Assembly: GCA_022495005.1 (NCBI GenBank)
Contig: JAGYXB010000687.1
Span: forward strand, 1,426,001 to 1,490,000
Length of the DNA: 64,000 nucleotides
Origin: Rhyacophila brunnea
Lineage: Eukaryota; Arthropoda; Insecta; Trichoptera; Rhyacophilidae
Direction: 5' to 3'
The first letter of the stretch is position 1; every line of letters begins with the position of its first letter. Positions 1 to 11,899 of this stretch are shown in pieces. The position numbers and the translations under genes are program-made. The notes below the pieces were generated by a model that saw only the letters and a list, made by a program, of their open reading frames with translations, had not been told where the DNA came from and ran no database searches.

Positions 1-790
1 TTAAAAAACCTCACAATAATTGTCCAATGAACAATATTACTCGAGTTTTTTCTTAAACATTATTACTTATAAACATAAATAAATAACACAAGACTATTTC
101 AAATGTGCGTTTATTGTAGTAAGCTAGATTTACACATAAATAACGTTGAAAATCTTACCGCATTATCTAACAGTTTTAATATTTCATCTGAGATACGATC
201 ATTAGACCGGTGAATTTACACCGAGGCCTCTAAAGATACGAGTAAAAAGACATTAGCTGGGGCAGAGAAATGGTGATATTTCGTATAAAGCTGTGCGGCC
301 CTGCCGTTTGGTCACTAGAGGGGCAAATTGTTCCATTTTAGGGCGAGCAAACGGAATATTGACCATCGGTACCCTAGCGAAATGAAGATAGGTTTAATTT
401 AAGGTTTTTTTTGCATACCATTCAGGGTTGCCATATTTTTCTATACTGATTGTAGTAAATTGGAATAAAAAATATAATATAACTTTAGATTTATACAAAA
501 AGAAAACATTTCGTTAAAACAACCGATTTTTTTATACTTTTGTGAACGTATCTGCAAGATAACGTTAATGGGGAATATAATATTGCTGCCAGTGACGAAA
601 TATAAAGAAAGCGATTTAATACAAATAATTATGGTTATTTACAATAAAAGTGTTTTTAATGCGTATTTATCTAAAAACATTTTCGATAATAGAAACTTAC
701 AATATTTAAAAACACAGTTCTAAAATCATCATAGTAGTATGTGATATGTTCTATAATTATTGTATATATTTAAATCTTATTTGATAATTG
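1..790. other. AT-rich non-coding stretch
   Basis: No open frame or RNA gene could be supported here. Positions about 190-400 are less AT-rich and of higher complexity than the surroundings, as in the other regulatory-candidate blocks of the window. The rest is A/T runs. Confidence 0.5.
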
Positions 791-797
791 ACTGGAT

Positions 798-1008
798 TGC
801 TCGATCCTAATAGGATTACACGACCATACACAAAGTGGGGTTTGTAATAAGAGATTTTTTTACGAAAAATAGATGTTAGCTACATGCTCAACCCATTAGG
901 TCCATAGTCCAAACATAAATTGAAAGACAACATGTAAATTTCCAAACCGGGATTCGAATCCGGGAGCCATGACATTATAAGCCGACACGTCATTTCTCGG
1001 CCGTCGTC
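798..1008 (-). repeat. tRNA-derived SINE, family S1
   Basis: On the minus strand an A-box-like stretch (GACGGCCGAG) is followed by a clear B box (GGATTCGAATCCCGG). After that comes a tail containing GCTAACATC and a conserved GGATCGAGCA-like motif. The copies at 28655-28850 and 40940-41095 share parts of the head and tail, and the fragment at 60741-60810 shares the head. This is RNA polymerase III promoter architecture. It is not an intact tRNA gene, because no acceptor stem can be formed. Confidence 0.65.
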
Positions 1009-1012
1009 ATAA

Positions 1013-2300
1013 TTATAATATATTTAATTGGATAATATCTATATTTTTCTAGAAGTTAAAATGTATTTAACTTGTTCAGTGACTGTTTTCATATTGACTA
1101 ATATGCTACTAGTATTTCAAAAATATATTTTTAGTATGTAAAATACTATTAGAAATGTTTATAAATGTATGAAACCTATTATCGAACAGCAAAGCCTCCA
1201 CGGACCGGAAGCTTCTCCGCTGTGAATTTCGACAAAATAATCCACTTCCTCACGACCGGAACACACACAGAGTCATTTTCGATTCCTCTACGCTCTCAAG
1301 TTAGAAACCGTAAGCTTTCGGCTAAATTTCGCGAAAATAGGCTCTAAATCATAGCGTGTGAAGTCTCTCGAGAGCTTTTTCGGATGCTCTAAGTGGCGCG
1401 AAGATTCGTCCGACGGCAGCGTCTGCGTTTAAAATGATTTATCATAACAAAGCGCTAATAAAAGAACACTTCAGCAGTTTTTCAAAGAGAAAACATTTTA
1501 ATTATGCCACAATGGTATCCAAAGGCCATTATTTATTAGTTGAGATATCAAATAATACTTTACTTGCCCGAACTAAACACACAAAACACATTAAAAAATC
1601 TCTAGGTCATAAATAATAATCACGAATTGAATAGTACCCGAAAATGGTGAAAATATCATAACAAACGATCGCTAAAATAAGGGGCCAGTAAACTTGGGCA
1701 AGGTAGAAAAATTATCCCGATTTCAATGCCAATTTTAACTATTAACATAGCTGTTATTTGTTTCACCTTAAAGTTAATATCAGTATTACTGACATACTAT
1801 TATCATAATATTGCAGTTGTAAATTATTATCATTTCAATAATGATTAAATATTGTCAATAATAATTTATTATGGAAGAGTAACTGTACATGACATGATGA
1901 TATAATACTTATATAATTAGCTAATTAAATAGTATATAATATTATGTAGGTATTACATAATTCAGTTTGACTATAAAAAAAATATCGAATAGAAATACAC
2001 ATTTTAACGTTGTGTATAAAAACTTGAAAGTTTCAGTTGAAGAATATTCTAGCCTCGGGGGAACAAACAATTTATCGTCTCATTTATATACTTGTAAATT
2101 TACTGTATATTCAGAAAGGAGCGATCCAAATGATAGAAAAAAGGGAACTGGGAGAGCCCTTAAAATGACTTTATAATATATTCCTCGTATCACAAAATAT
2201 ATTCTATCAATATAACTACCAAAAATTGTGAAAATATTATTGGATATTATTAGAAGAAAAAAAAACTAAAAGAGCTGGTAAATTTTTTAGGGGGTTATGC
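1013..2300. other. Non-coding stretch with one mixed-composition block
   Basis: Positions about 1190-1430 are GC-richer, with several CG dinucleotides and paired inverted words such as TCTCGAGAG. The remainder is plain AT-rich DNA. Short open frames here show no recognisable protein. Confidence 0.4.
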
Positions 2301-2605
2301 GGGTCTATTCTATACACAAGGCTGCTTTCGGTCCGCTACGGCAGCTAAATAGGGTAGGAAAGTTTCGAATTATTACAACTTATTGTAACAATTACAATAA
2401 GTTGGCCGTCTGAACTGTCAAAACTGTCTATCTCGGTTTAAAATTTATCACAGCTAACAGAGGTACTGTTAAAACTTAGCACTTATTGTAACAATTATAA
2501 CTAAATTATTGTAATTGTTACAATAAGTGTTAATAATTCGATACCTTCCTACCCTATTTAGCTGCCGTAGCGGACCGAAAGCAGCCTTGTGTATAGAATA
2601 GACCC
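2301..2605. mobile_element. Foldback MITE, GGGTCTATTCTATAC family, copy 1
   Basis: A 305-bp element whose first and last roughly 75 bases are inverted repeats differing at only a few positions. The ends read GGGTCTATTCTATACACAAG on both strands, and the arms share an inner AGCTAAATAGGGTAGG. The middle holds palindromic words of the type CTTATTGTAACAATTACAATAAG, also found at the centre of the 61895-62084 copy. It has no coding capacity. The flanks read ATG on both sides if the element is taken one base longer at each end, which would be a 3-bp target duplication. That is weak support for a PIF/Harbinger-like origin. Confidence 0.85.
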
Positions 2606-2609
2606 GATG

Positions 2610-4020
2610 ATATAGAATTTCATTTATAATCATTAAAAAAAAATATTTTTTATAAGTATTTGAAATGTCTAATACCTGCTTAGATACTATTGACAAATAT
2701 TCATGGTAACACAATGAATGTTAAAATTAACAAATTAATACTATTAATAATAAATTTATCTGCTTAAATCTACACATAATATTCTTTGGGGAAAAGAACC
2801 TTCTACGGGCTATTTTATAACACCTACGCCATCTTGGTGTTATCCGGTAGAAAACGTAATTTTGAAATCACTGTTTCCAGCCGTAGTCGAATCGCATTAG
2901 AGCACCAGCGACATCTGCATTTTCAATTTATGAATATTCCGAGATAAAGTTTCGAGTGAATTATAGTTCCGAAAGTTGACAAACGAGCGCTGAGCTCGGA
3001 ACGAAACGTCATTTTTCGGGCGGGCAATATATCACAAACTTTCCGAAGAATATTACAGTACATGGGAAACCTTTTCTGCAAGAATCAATAAATACTCACG
3101 TCCGTGTATCTTTGTCGGTCATAAAATATTCACAATAATCCAAGCACCGAGATTGCCGAAAATGATGCATCGATTTACGTTACATATTATGCTCCCCGTA
3201 TTTTGATAACTACACTCATCCAATCCAATGTTTTTGTGAAATTGTTTATTTTCAAAATAACTCGTTTTACGTTATAGCATTATATAACACAGCGTATTGC
3301 GAATTAATCATGAAAATATTTAATACGTTTTACTATAATACTGATACCACATATTTACTTACAAATAAACGGCACAGAAAAACGATTTTTAAAGGTTTAC
3401 ATTCAAATGAGAATAATAAAGATCACTACAAAATAACAACAACAAAATTACATAAAATATAATATTATACGTATACTAAACAAAAAACAAGTTACACACA
3501 GTGAAAATACTACAAATAAAGTGAACATACAAAAACATGAAAGACAAGTTGAGTAGACTTAAAGATTAATTTAATGTAGTACCTGAATGTCTTAATTGAG
3601 GTATTGAATATGTCAATAGAAGAACTATTCTAAAGAGAATGAATCTTTGGTAATGAAGAATTGCATCGAATGTCTTATCGAATATTTATCAAATAATAAA
3701 AAGTGTACTCTGAGATAATTAACCATTATAAAATACATCATAATATGCCTATTATGGCAAATAGAGGTCGCACATATTTCAATTTCTACAAAATTATGAG
3801 TCAGTTTCAAACACGAATATATTATTATTCTATTATAATACAATGCAAAGTGCATAGTAAATTAAATGTATAATCAAAGTGTTGGTAAACGAATAATTAA
3901 AAAAAATATTATCACGGATATCTCGTGAACTCAATTTTAGAACGAGTGACAAAAATATTTTTTTTTTCTAGACGACCCAATTACAGCTGTGTAGTAGCTT
4001 AAAAAATCACGTATATTTAT
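2610..4020. other. Non-coding stretch
   Basis: No gene seen. About 2880-3180 is a mixed-composition block with several CG-containing words. The remainder is AT-rich with long A/T runs. Confidence 0.4.
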
Positions 4021-4027
4021 TATAAAC

Positions 4028-4104
4028 TCACCGGGAATGGAACTCGTAGTTCCCGGATGAGAAGCCAGTGGCTTACGTATTGGGCTACAATAGTCGCTTA
4101 CTTC
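4028..4104 (-). repeat. tRNA-like SINE head, degenerate
   Basis: The minus strand reads TAGCCCAATACG, an A-box-like start. It continues through an anticodon-arm-like segment to a damaged B box (GAGTTCCATTCCC). Spacing fits a tRNA body, but the arms are not paired well enough for a functional tRNA. It is probably the head of an old SINE of a different family from S1. Confidence 0.4.
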
Positions 4105-4109
4105 GTTTA

Positions 4110-7100
4110 ATACTCTTTTATGGTATCTTTACTAAACTTATATACTCTTATATACAAATATTTACTAAACGCCTTACACATTGATTTTCATTGAAAGTAA
4201 AAAATGGGTTTAATAATGACGCAGATAGCGTTTTTATAAAGTTTACCGATCGTCCAAACTCAGGTCATTGACGCATCCTAAATTTATTATTTCTGAAAAA
4301 GTTATATGGCGTCTGGGCCCTTAAGCATTGTCCTAAAATTAAAACTCAGAAATATTCTTTCGCATGGTAGAAGTCGAATTTGTGCACACATGGCGAATTA
4401 TCCCGGCGCACCACAGGGACAAAAGGACAGTGAAATGACGGCAGAGGATTATCCTGGACGGCAGTCTGCCACACTTTTGTGAGGGAAAAACCAAAAAAGA
4501 GGTCATTACACTCCGATGCCAAAATAAACTAAGACTTGTATACCTTCTTTCGCAAAAATACATATATATCTTTAATTGGAAAACTAAAATTGCCGTGTAA
4601 GAGAAAAGAAGACTATAAAAGTGTTCATAAACTCTAACACCTGCGTGTATATAACTATATTATATAGAATGTATAAAGGCACCTAACTATTGTTATAGCT
4701 ATGTATTATATAATTGTCGTAAATTCTTTCTTAGATAGGTATGAGCATTAATTTTAATAGGACAAGACCGAGAATTCCATCGGATGCTACGTTAGTAAAC
4801 AACCTTTTTCCTTGGTTGAAATACATGATAATCGATTTTAATTATAATTTTTGGTCATTCGGTCAAAAAAGCATCGTCATTATTATTAATCTGTTCATTT
4901 TACACACATAATCTTATTGTGTTTGTAAAATTAATAGAGGGACAACGCGAGTTAAGTTTAATAAAAGTAGTACTTTACAAAAATGCGTTTTATTTGAATT
5001 TACAACAATTATAATTAAAATATTATTATATACAATTAAATATCATATTAACCTACCATACGTTTCTAAGACTAAAATAACATATTTAATTTCATTTTTA
5101 TGTAACATTTGTATGTATGGTGTGGTTGTAACTGAAATAGCTCTATAAATCGACTAAATAAACTATTTTTACTACATCTCTATTATAATAACTACAAAAA
5201 TTATATTATCTTAAAAATGTTCCAAAAAAATCGTTCATACGTAATGATTACCAGAATATAATATACCTATATCTACAATACTCAAGCAAGAATGGTATCA
5301 CATAATCGACGTAAAAAACTAAACATACAAACATGTGTTTTATTGACAGTCTTATTATTACTATCGACTCATTTTTCATCGCTAATGCAAATGTGTGAAC
5401 GGTCATTTTGATAAATTATAAGCAACATTATGCCTTGGCTTATCTACGTACTCGTAGCATAAATTATGAATAAATAAAAACGATGTAAAACTATAATATT
5501 ACACTTGTGTTTATTTAAAGAAATCAACGAAATTTTCCACACTTTTCGTACATAGCGATTTCAATTTGAATAAAATAGAATGCGATGGCGGTATTTTTTT
5601 TTGTAAATTGTCAATTTTTCCGATTATATTGTGTACACGCTTCGTATTAAGCACGTAAGTCTTTTATGAAACGGCGCTAAATATCGGCACGCAATAAAGC
5701 TTCTGGCCATTGATCGTCGTTATGCGTTAATGAGAAAGTGACAGCGAAAGCCCATTAAATGATTTATTATCGGAGAACACATTTTTTCTTTACACTATCC
5801 CAGACTTCAACACCGTTAAACGGCATTATATCCGAAAATTAGGAAAATGGCGCGTCGTAAATCAACAAAATAGCAATAAACTTATTAGTCTACTCAACCC
5901 TGGACTTGGATATTCGTTACGAACTTGCTTTCCTATCTAACACCCACCACGTCTCTACATGGCGTGACAAACGTTATCTCCCCTTAAAAGTTGTACTGTG
6001 AGTGTCCCTGAAGCAACTTTCTAAGATTTTGGTAGGCGTATACCAGGGTTTGCGCGATTTGTAGTCTGATTTAATGTAATATTATAATCAAGCCTTGGTG
6101 AAACGGCTCCATTTTAATCAGCAATGCAAAGTATTGAAAAATAAAAAAAAATGTGCGCCATTGCTTCGGTAATCTAAGATATTTTCTTTCGATCAATATA
6201 TTGTGAGGATACTCCAAACCAAACTGACAAAACCCTAGAGATAAAGCCACGTTCGTTACCTACTCACTTTATTACAAAAAAATAAAGCATAGACAATAAA
6301 TTATAGTTTTATTTGAAGTGATATTCAAGAAAATTTAAAAATTATATATTTATAATAACTACACTAAGTAAGGTATACATCCATTTTGTACAGCGAATAT
6401 TGCTAAATATCAAGTTTATGAATACATTTTACTACCATTTTCTACTCTACATTTAATTGTGTTAATAAACAATTCGTGATTTGTTATTATTCCAATTATT
6501 CTATTTCAATGAACCTTTCAGCCACTGACGTACAATTTAGTTTGCACTAAATAAGATTTATTGACTCTAATGAAAGTGTTTTCAAAATCTTATACTAATA
6601 CTAATGTTTCATGACGTTTTCTTATTTCAGAGACCATTTTTCATTTAATTAAAATAGTGAGATTAGGCTTCCTTGTATTATAAATATCAGGGCAATATTC
6701 TTTTGGATCAGTGTCGTCGACCTTCGGAGAAATGCCACATGAAGATCGGAAAATATTTTTTTTACCCTAAGAGAAGGAATTTTTTAATCATTGGTCTCCA
6801 AATCCAATTGATGGGTGCCTTTCTATCTAGGCCATCGATGATAAAATGTTTTGAGCTAAAGTACATCCTTACACTTTGTCGATTAACAGTATTTGTCATG
6901 AAGTATAAATAATGAGTTATCATATTATAATTTTACCAACTAACATAGCAATATTTTAATAAACCAACAAAATATTATGTAACTATTTATTTTGTTCCAA
7001 AATTCGGTGTCATGATACGATATAACATGGACATAGATTATACTTGTAATGCGCAAAAGAAGGACTTACTTTTTTAATACAGTAAAGATAAAATCAACAA

Positions 7101-7465
7101 ATATGTTTATATAGATAATTAACTTGCAGGATATGCTCATCCGTATATGGGACAAAGCGGGAGATCTATAAAATTAAGGTTTGAATAGTACTAAATCTTA
7201 ATAATTATTTATATGAATATTGTAAAAATGTCTTAATTAGATTAATTAGTATAACTCAAAATATATAAATAGCTATCAAGAAATAAACATTTCCTTCTTA
7301 AAATCTTACAGTATAATCACAATAATGCCTACTGTGATATTAAAACCGCTAAATATTAATAAGTAGCTTTTGTATAACCACAGCTAACCCAAAGTAGACG
7401 TATTTAAACTAAAATTAGGTAATATACATTTGAAACGCTATGCAAATTTTCATAACAATATGGTT
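4110..7465. other. AT-rich non-coding stretch
   Basis: No supported gene. About 5640-6020 is of higher complexity with several CG dinucleotides and could be regulatory. Short open frames at 4339-4563 (minus) and 6673-6912 (plus) resemble no known family and look like chance frames. Confidence 0.4.
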
Positions 7466-7469
7466 TCAG

Positions 7470-7800
7470 CCAACGATTGTTGACACCTGACCCGTTAACC
7501 CAGGTACACTAATGTTCGTGGCTAACGATCGTCTAATATGAAATTTCGTTTGGCCTGCGATAAAGCGACCCCTGTCTACGGAAGATCATATCGTTCGGTT
7601 ATAAGTTCCAAGGACGGGACCGCGTCTACTTGAAGTTTGCAGGGCAAGTTTTGATGTACTCGTGCGCCGGTGGGTATGTACTGTACTCGGTGTGCATGTG
7701 TGAGTATTGGCTACGGCCCGTAGCAACAGCTACGCGTGACACGGTCTACGTCGCTACAGGGCACTAGGCCGCGATATTCCACTTTTAGAAAAGTTCATTA
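7470..7800. promoter_or_regulatory. Mixed-composition non-coding block, regulatory candidate
   Basis: About 330 bases with much higher GC and CG content than the neighbours, no long open frame and no repeat structure. A sharp complexity island inside AT-rich DNA is typical of conserved non-coding elements in insect genomes. That reading is inferred; conservation cannot be tested here. Confidence 0.3.
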
Positions 7801-8654
7801 CTCATTAGGCGATATATGCAATATGTTATGATATGTAACTGCACACTAACTTTTCACGGTTTGTTATTTAAATAGTGTATGACAAAAATATTTAAATGTA
7901 TGTTTTTCATGTAATAATCATTTTTTATGCATTTATAATTTTTTTTTTTGTAACTTACTTCTGTTCCATAATATAAAAAATGTAATGTACTGTTTTAGCA
8001 GTAGACAGTACTCCAAGATATGATCGTTTGTTAAATACGTGTACAAACTATTCTTTGAATCATCACGGGAGACAGGAATTCTACGGCTATTCCTCCGCGG
8101 GGTGAATACTAAAACGAATGAATGAAAAATGAAACATTGGTAATGTTTATACTGCTACATATTATAAAAGTCAAAATACGTGTGATTGTTTTTTTCTTCT
8201 TCTTCCCCAACTACATATAAAATATAATACAAAATTTGTTTGTTCAAATTACCTTTCATGTCTATTCCAATTTTGAATTTTCACTTCAGAAAAAGTTTGC
8301 ATATTTTGGATTCGATTTTATTCCTCTTGTTTGACCTAGCGACAGAATTATTTACATTTTGACATGTTGTATGCCTAGATATTTTAGTATTGAGGAATGT
8401 AGGTAGTAAATAAGATAAATGCATATCGATCAATGAAACGACCTCATGTAAAGCCGAATACTTTAACTAGTATATTATAAAAATGAAAAATTATAGAGTT
8501 TATTTATATGAAAACAAAATGAGTGGAGAAATTTAAATTCTATTCATAAATTCTTAACAACGACTGATTCATATCTTGGCTAAATTAGACACGTAATCAC
8601 GTTATTCATATTAAACGTGATTGCCATTTAATGCTATTATATGTTTTTTCCTAG

Positions 8655-8820
8655 TATCGGAAGCAATCAGCGAAGAGACGAGGACAAGTCACATCAGCAG
8701 CAGACAACACAGCGATTTAAAACGGCCATGTCTCCGACAGAATGCACCCGCGGTCGAAAGTGAATCGAGCGGGAAAAATCAAAGCGGTTTTCCAATCCGC
8801 CCTGCCTTATAGGCGGCGGG
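8655..8820 (+). other. Possible exon inside a GC-rich block
   Basis: A good acceptor-like context (ATATGTTTTTTCCTAG) ends at 8654, and a donor-like GGG|GTGAGA starts at 8821. One frame stays open from the acceptor to a TAG at 8810-8812, giving about 50 Ser/Arg/Gln-rich residues, so it could be a terminal coding exon or a non-coding exon. The other two frames close early. No family is recognised. The surrounding 8640-8990 block is one of the most GC-rich in the window, including a G-run near 8845-8875. Confidence 0.2.
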
Positions 8821-8999
8821 GTGAGACCCCGTCGGGCTGACTCTGGGCGGGGGGTGGGGAGAGGGGGTGGGCGGGAAGGCCGCGCGCCGCAGTATTGATC
8901 CACAATGAAAGGACGCAGAGAAACGATGGCACCATCCGCTGGCGTTCTTCGAAAACTGTGGTTCCCGCCATACAGCCTACCTGATTACAATATAGACGT

Positions 9000-11655
9000 T
9001 AACCATTTTTAGTTTATACTCACTAATTAGGTCGATTTGAGTATTTTTCTAATTATGAGAATAGAAAATAATATCATCATCAATATGAATGAATTAAAAA
9101 TGTATAGCCTATAAAATTATATATTAATAACCGGTGATGAATACTCGATACTAAGTGATTATTAAACGATTTTCCTTGTCACATAAAAATAGTTAAAATA
9201 TGAGACATTTCTAACCATATTACCTACCTACGTGTATTTACTATTTCAACTGTAAATAATAAATATCATGTACCACCCTTCAGTTTAATTTTAATATGTA
9301 CTATCATATTTTTATAATCGTAACTTATAGTATGTATGAACAAACATAATTAACTGCCCACATGGAAGACGTAAAATGAAATATAATTATTTAAAGAAAA
9401 ATATTATTTAAAATAAACTGAACACCTTCCATTTATTCTGAAATATTTGGATTAATTCAAATATGTTCAATAAAACCAGTCGCCGCTCATTAATATAAAC
9501 TACATATTATAAAACATTGTTAACTAATGTGTGTTTTTAGTACGTTATAACAGAAGATCTTCGCCACTGTATCTTATCACAATGCTTACGGGCCCTTTTA
9601 ATTAATTTTGTTATTAACGTGTTAATTTGCATTTGAAAAGCAATTAGCAAAAACACAATTTTGTGCGGCCCGTAAACAAATTTTATTATAATTAAATCCA
9701 GACAAACAATAAATAGAAATAAATTATTGACCTAGTGTTATCGCAATGAGGAAATCGGTCTGAGGAAAAACATGTACTTACGAATTTCTGATTACCGTAA
9801 TAGAAATATTAATATTGTGCGGAACCTATACGTTAACATTAGATAAAATAAAGATTTTCCTTATGCTATAAAGTTTAATGCTGATTGGAATGGGCATTTT
9901 CATGAATTTAAATTAAGTATACCGTCATTAGAAATCGATTGAAAGTGAGCAATATTCATAATTTAATATACGTATTAATCAATAAATATTAATATCATTT
10001 TAATGAAAAAATATTTATTTACGTAAAATTATTTAGGTACCTACTTTACAAATGGAAGATGCTCACAACATGGCATGAAAAAACAAAGAAATAGTAGGTA
10101 TTTAATAACACCAAGAAATGCAGAAATGCAAATTATAAAAGAACGTCCATCTAAACTCACCCCATGTAGGTGTGATATATTAATATCCGAAAACATTTAG
10201 TTGAACACAATTATCGCTCTCCCAATTGGTTTTATACCAATGCTAGATTACTTCTGCACTTAAGAAAACATATAACTACTGATTTTCCCGATGTCTAAGA
10301 TATTTAACACGGACACACAGATCAATGTCACGAAAAATGGCAGAGATGCGATTAATAGCAGGAAAAAATTTCTAATAAATTTTACAGATTGCTTGGTATA
10401 TATTTTTCGATAGTGAGATCAATTAAAATGCCTCATTGAGGCGATTTTATTATTTTAGTAATAATGTAAATTTTCAAATTCAATTCATCTACTTATATGA
10501 AGTGAATGAAAACTACAAAGTAAAAGTTGAAGACGTCCACACCATTATATAAAAATATGAAAAAATAAATCACATTACTCAGAAGAGATTATACATCTGT
10601 ATAAATAAAATAAGTCATAATTTTAAAAAAAGACAGCCCAATAATAAAATTATAATATACATAACACCACTTCACATGAATACACAAAAACTGAGTAGAC
10701 AAGATTTTAATCATTTATAAAACAGCATCCACCTAAACTACCCTCACGTACGTGAAATAATATAAAATGCATTTATATGAATATTAATGATTTGGTTCAA
10801 CTCAATTATTATTGGCATCCCAATTGTCATTACCGATAGCAAATTAGTTATGAACGTTAAAATAATGAACAATTGATGCTCTAGACTTCTAAGATCACTT
10901 TTATCAGGTGCTTACCGGTAAACGCTATGAAGAATAGCTCCTATTTTGACTACCTGTCTGTTCTCATTTACGAGAACAATAAATGTATCTTTCCATTATA
11001 ATTGAATAAAATATTATCAACGATTCAATTAAAACTAGTAGTAATAAATAGCTCTAGTGCTATGTTAAAATGTGGTAACAGTTTGAGGGCTGCGTTTCGT
11101 ATGCCTGTGTAGCCTTTTCAGTTTTCAAGTGCTATTGCTTTTTTAATGGAAAGAGCGTTTGTGGAGAGCCTTCCAAAATGTATATTTCAAAGAAAACATA
11201 TTTTCCGCCAAAGTAAGCATGGAACGGATTTATTTATATAAATAAATATTTCGCAAGAAGTACACAAAACCTACAGCTGAAAATTCAAACGCCCCTCCCC
11301 CCATACTTATTTACTTATTTATCTAAAAAATTATCTCCGCTTACTTTCGTGTGACTGAAAACAGAGTAAACTTTGCATATTCCCCAGTTTTCTTTAAATA
11401 ATAACTTATATTTAAACCATTTTACTGGATACCTATGTTTACTGATAATGGATATGATTAAAAGAGTTTTTTTTATTATGGCGAATTTTGGAGCCTTTTA
11501 GGCATCGAATATAATGAAATAGATATATTTTTGTTCAAGAATATTTTTTTTTTTTGCGTTTCCTGCGATTGAGTTTTGCAAATTAAATAATATTTTTAGA
11601 CGCAATATACAGCGGTTTCTTTTAAGAATCAATGAAAATATTCTCGAAAATAGTT
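9000..11655. other. AT-rich non-coding stretch with a diverged local duplication
   Basis: Nothing coding seen. Two segments, about 10145-10250 and 10727-10850, share the order of several words (CCAYCTAAACT..., TTRGTTSAACWCAATTAT, CATCCCAATTG-like, RCAAATTA-like). They look like an old tandem duplication about 580 bases apart. Confidence 0.35.
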
Positions 11656-11661
11656 CTAATA

Positions 11662-11898
11662 TTAATATCTTACTGAGTATTTATGGTCTGTACTATAACC
11701 CATTGTGTACCTTGATTGTGTTGCGCCAACTTCCTCAACTATGTACTTGATTTTCAGATACCATGACGTGTCTCTTTGTACATAGTCCAACCATCTCTGT
11801 TTAGCTTTTCCGACCCTCATTTTTTCTTCATGTTTATTAAAGAATAGTCTCTTGGAAGATTGCGCCTTGTCTTCAATCCTTAATAAATGGCTTGACAA
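11662..11898 (-). pseudogene. Non-LTR retrotransposon reverse transcriptase, C-terminal remnant
   Basis: The minus-strand translation contains RVGKAKQRWLDYVQRD, preceded by a LLRIEDKAQSSKRLFFN-like stretch. This matches the order seen after the reverse transcriptase domain in many insect LINEs: a xH(L/V)xRM segment, then a K(R)xVGRPxxRWLDxVxxD segment. It is cut off upstream (no polymerase YxDD motif nearby) and lacks a poly-A tail that I can see, so it is a dead 5'-truncated copy. Clade cannot be assigned beyond non-LTR. The family call rests on my knowledge of the motif order. Confidence 0.55.
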
Positions 11899-11899
11899 A

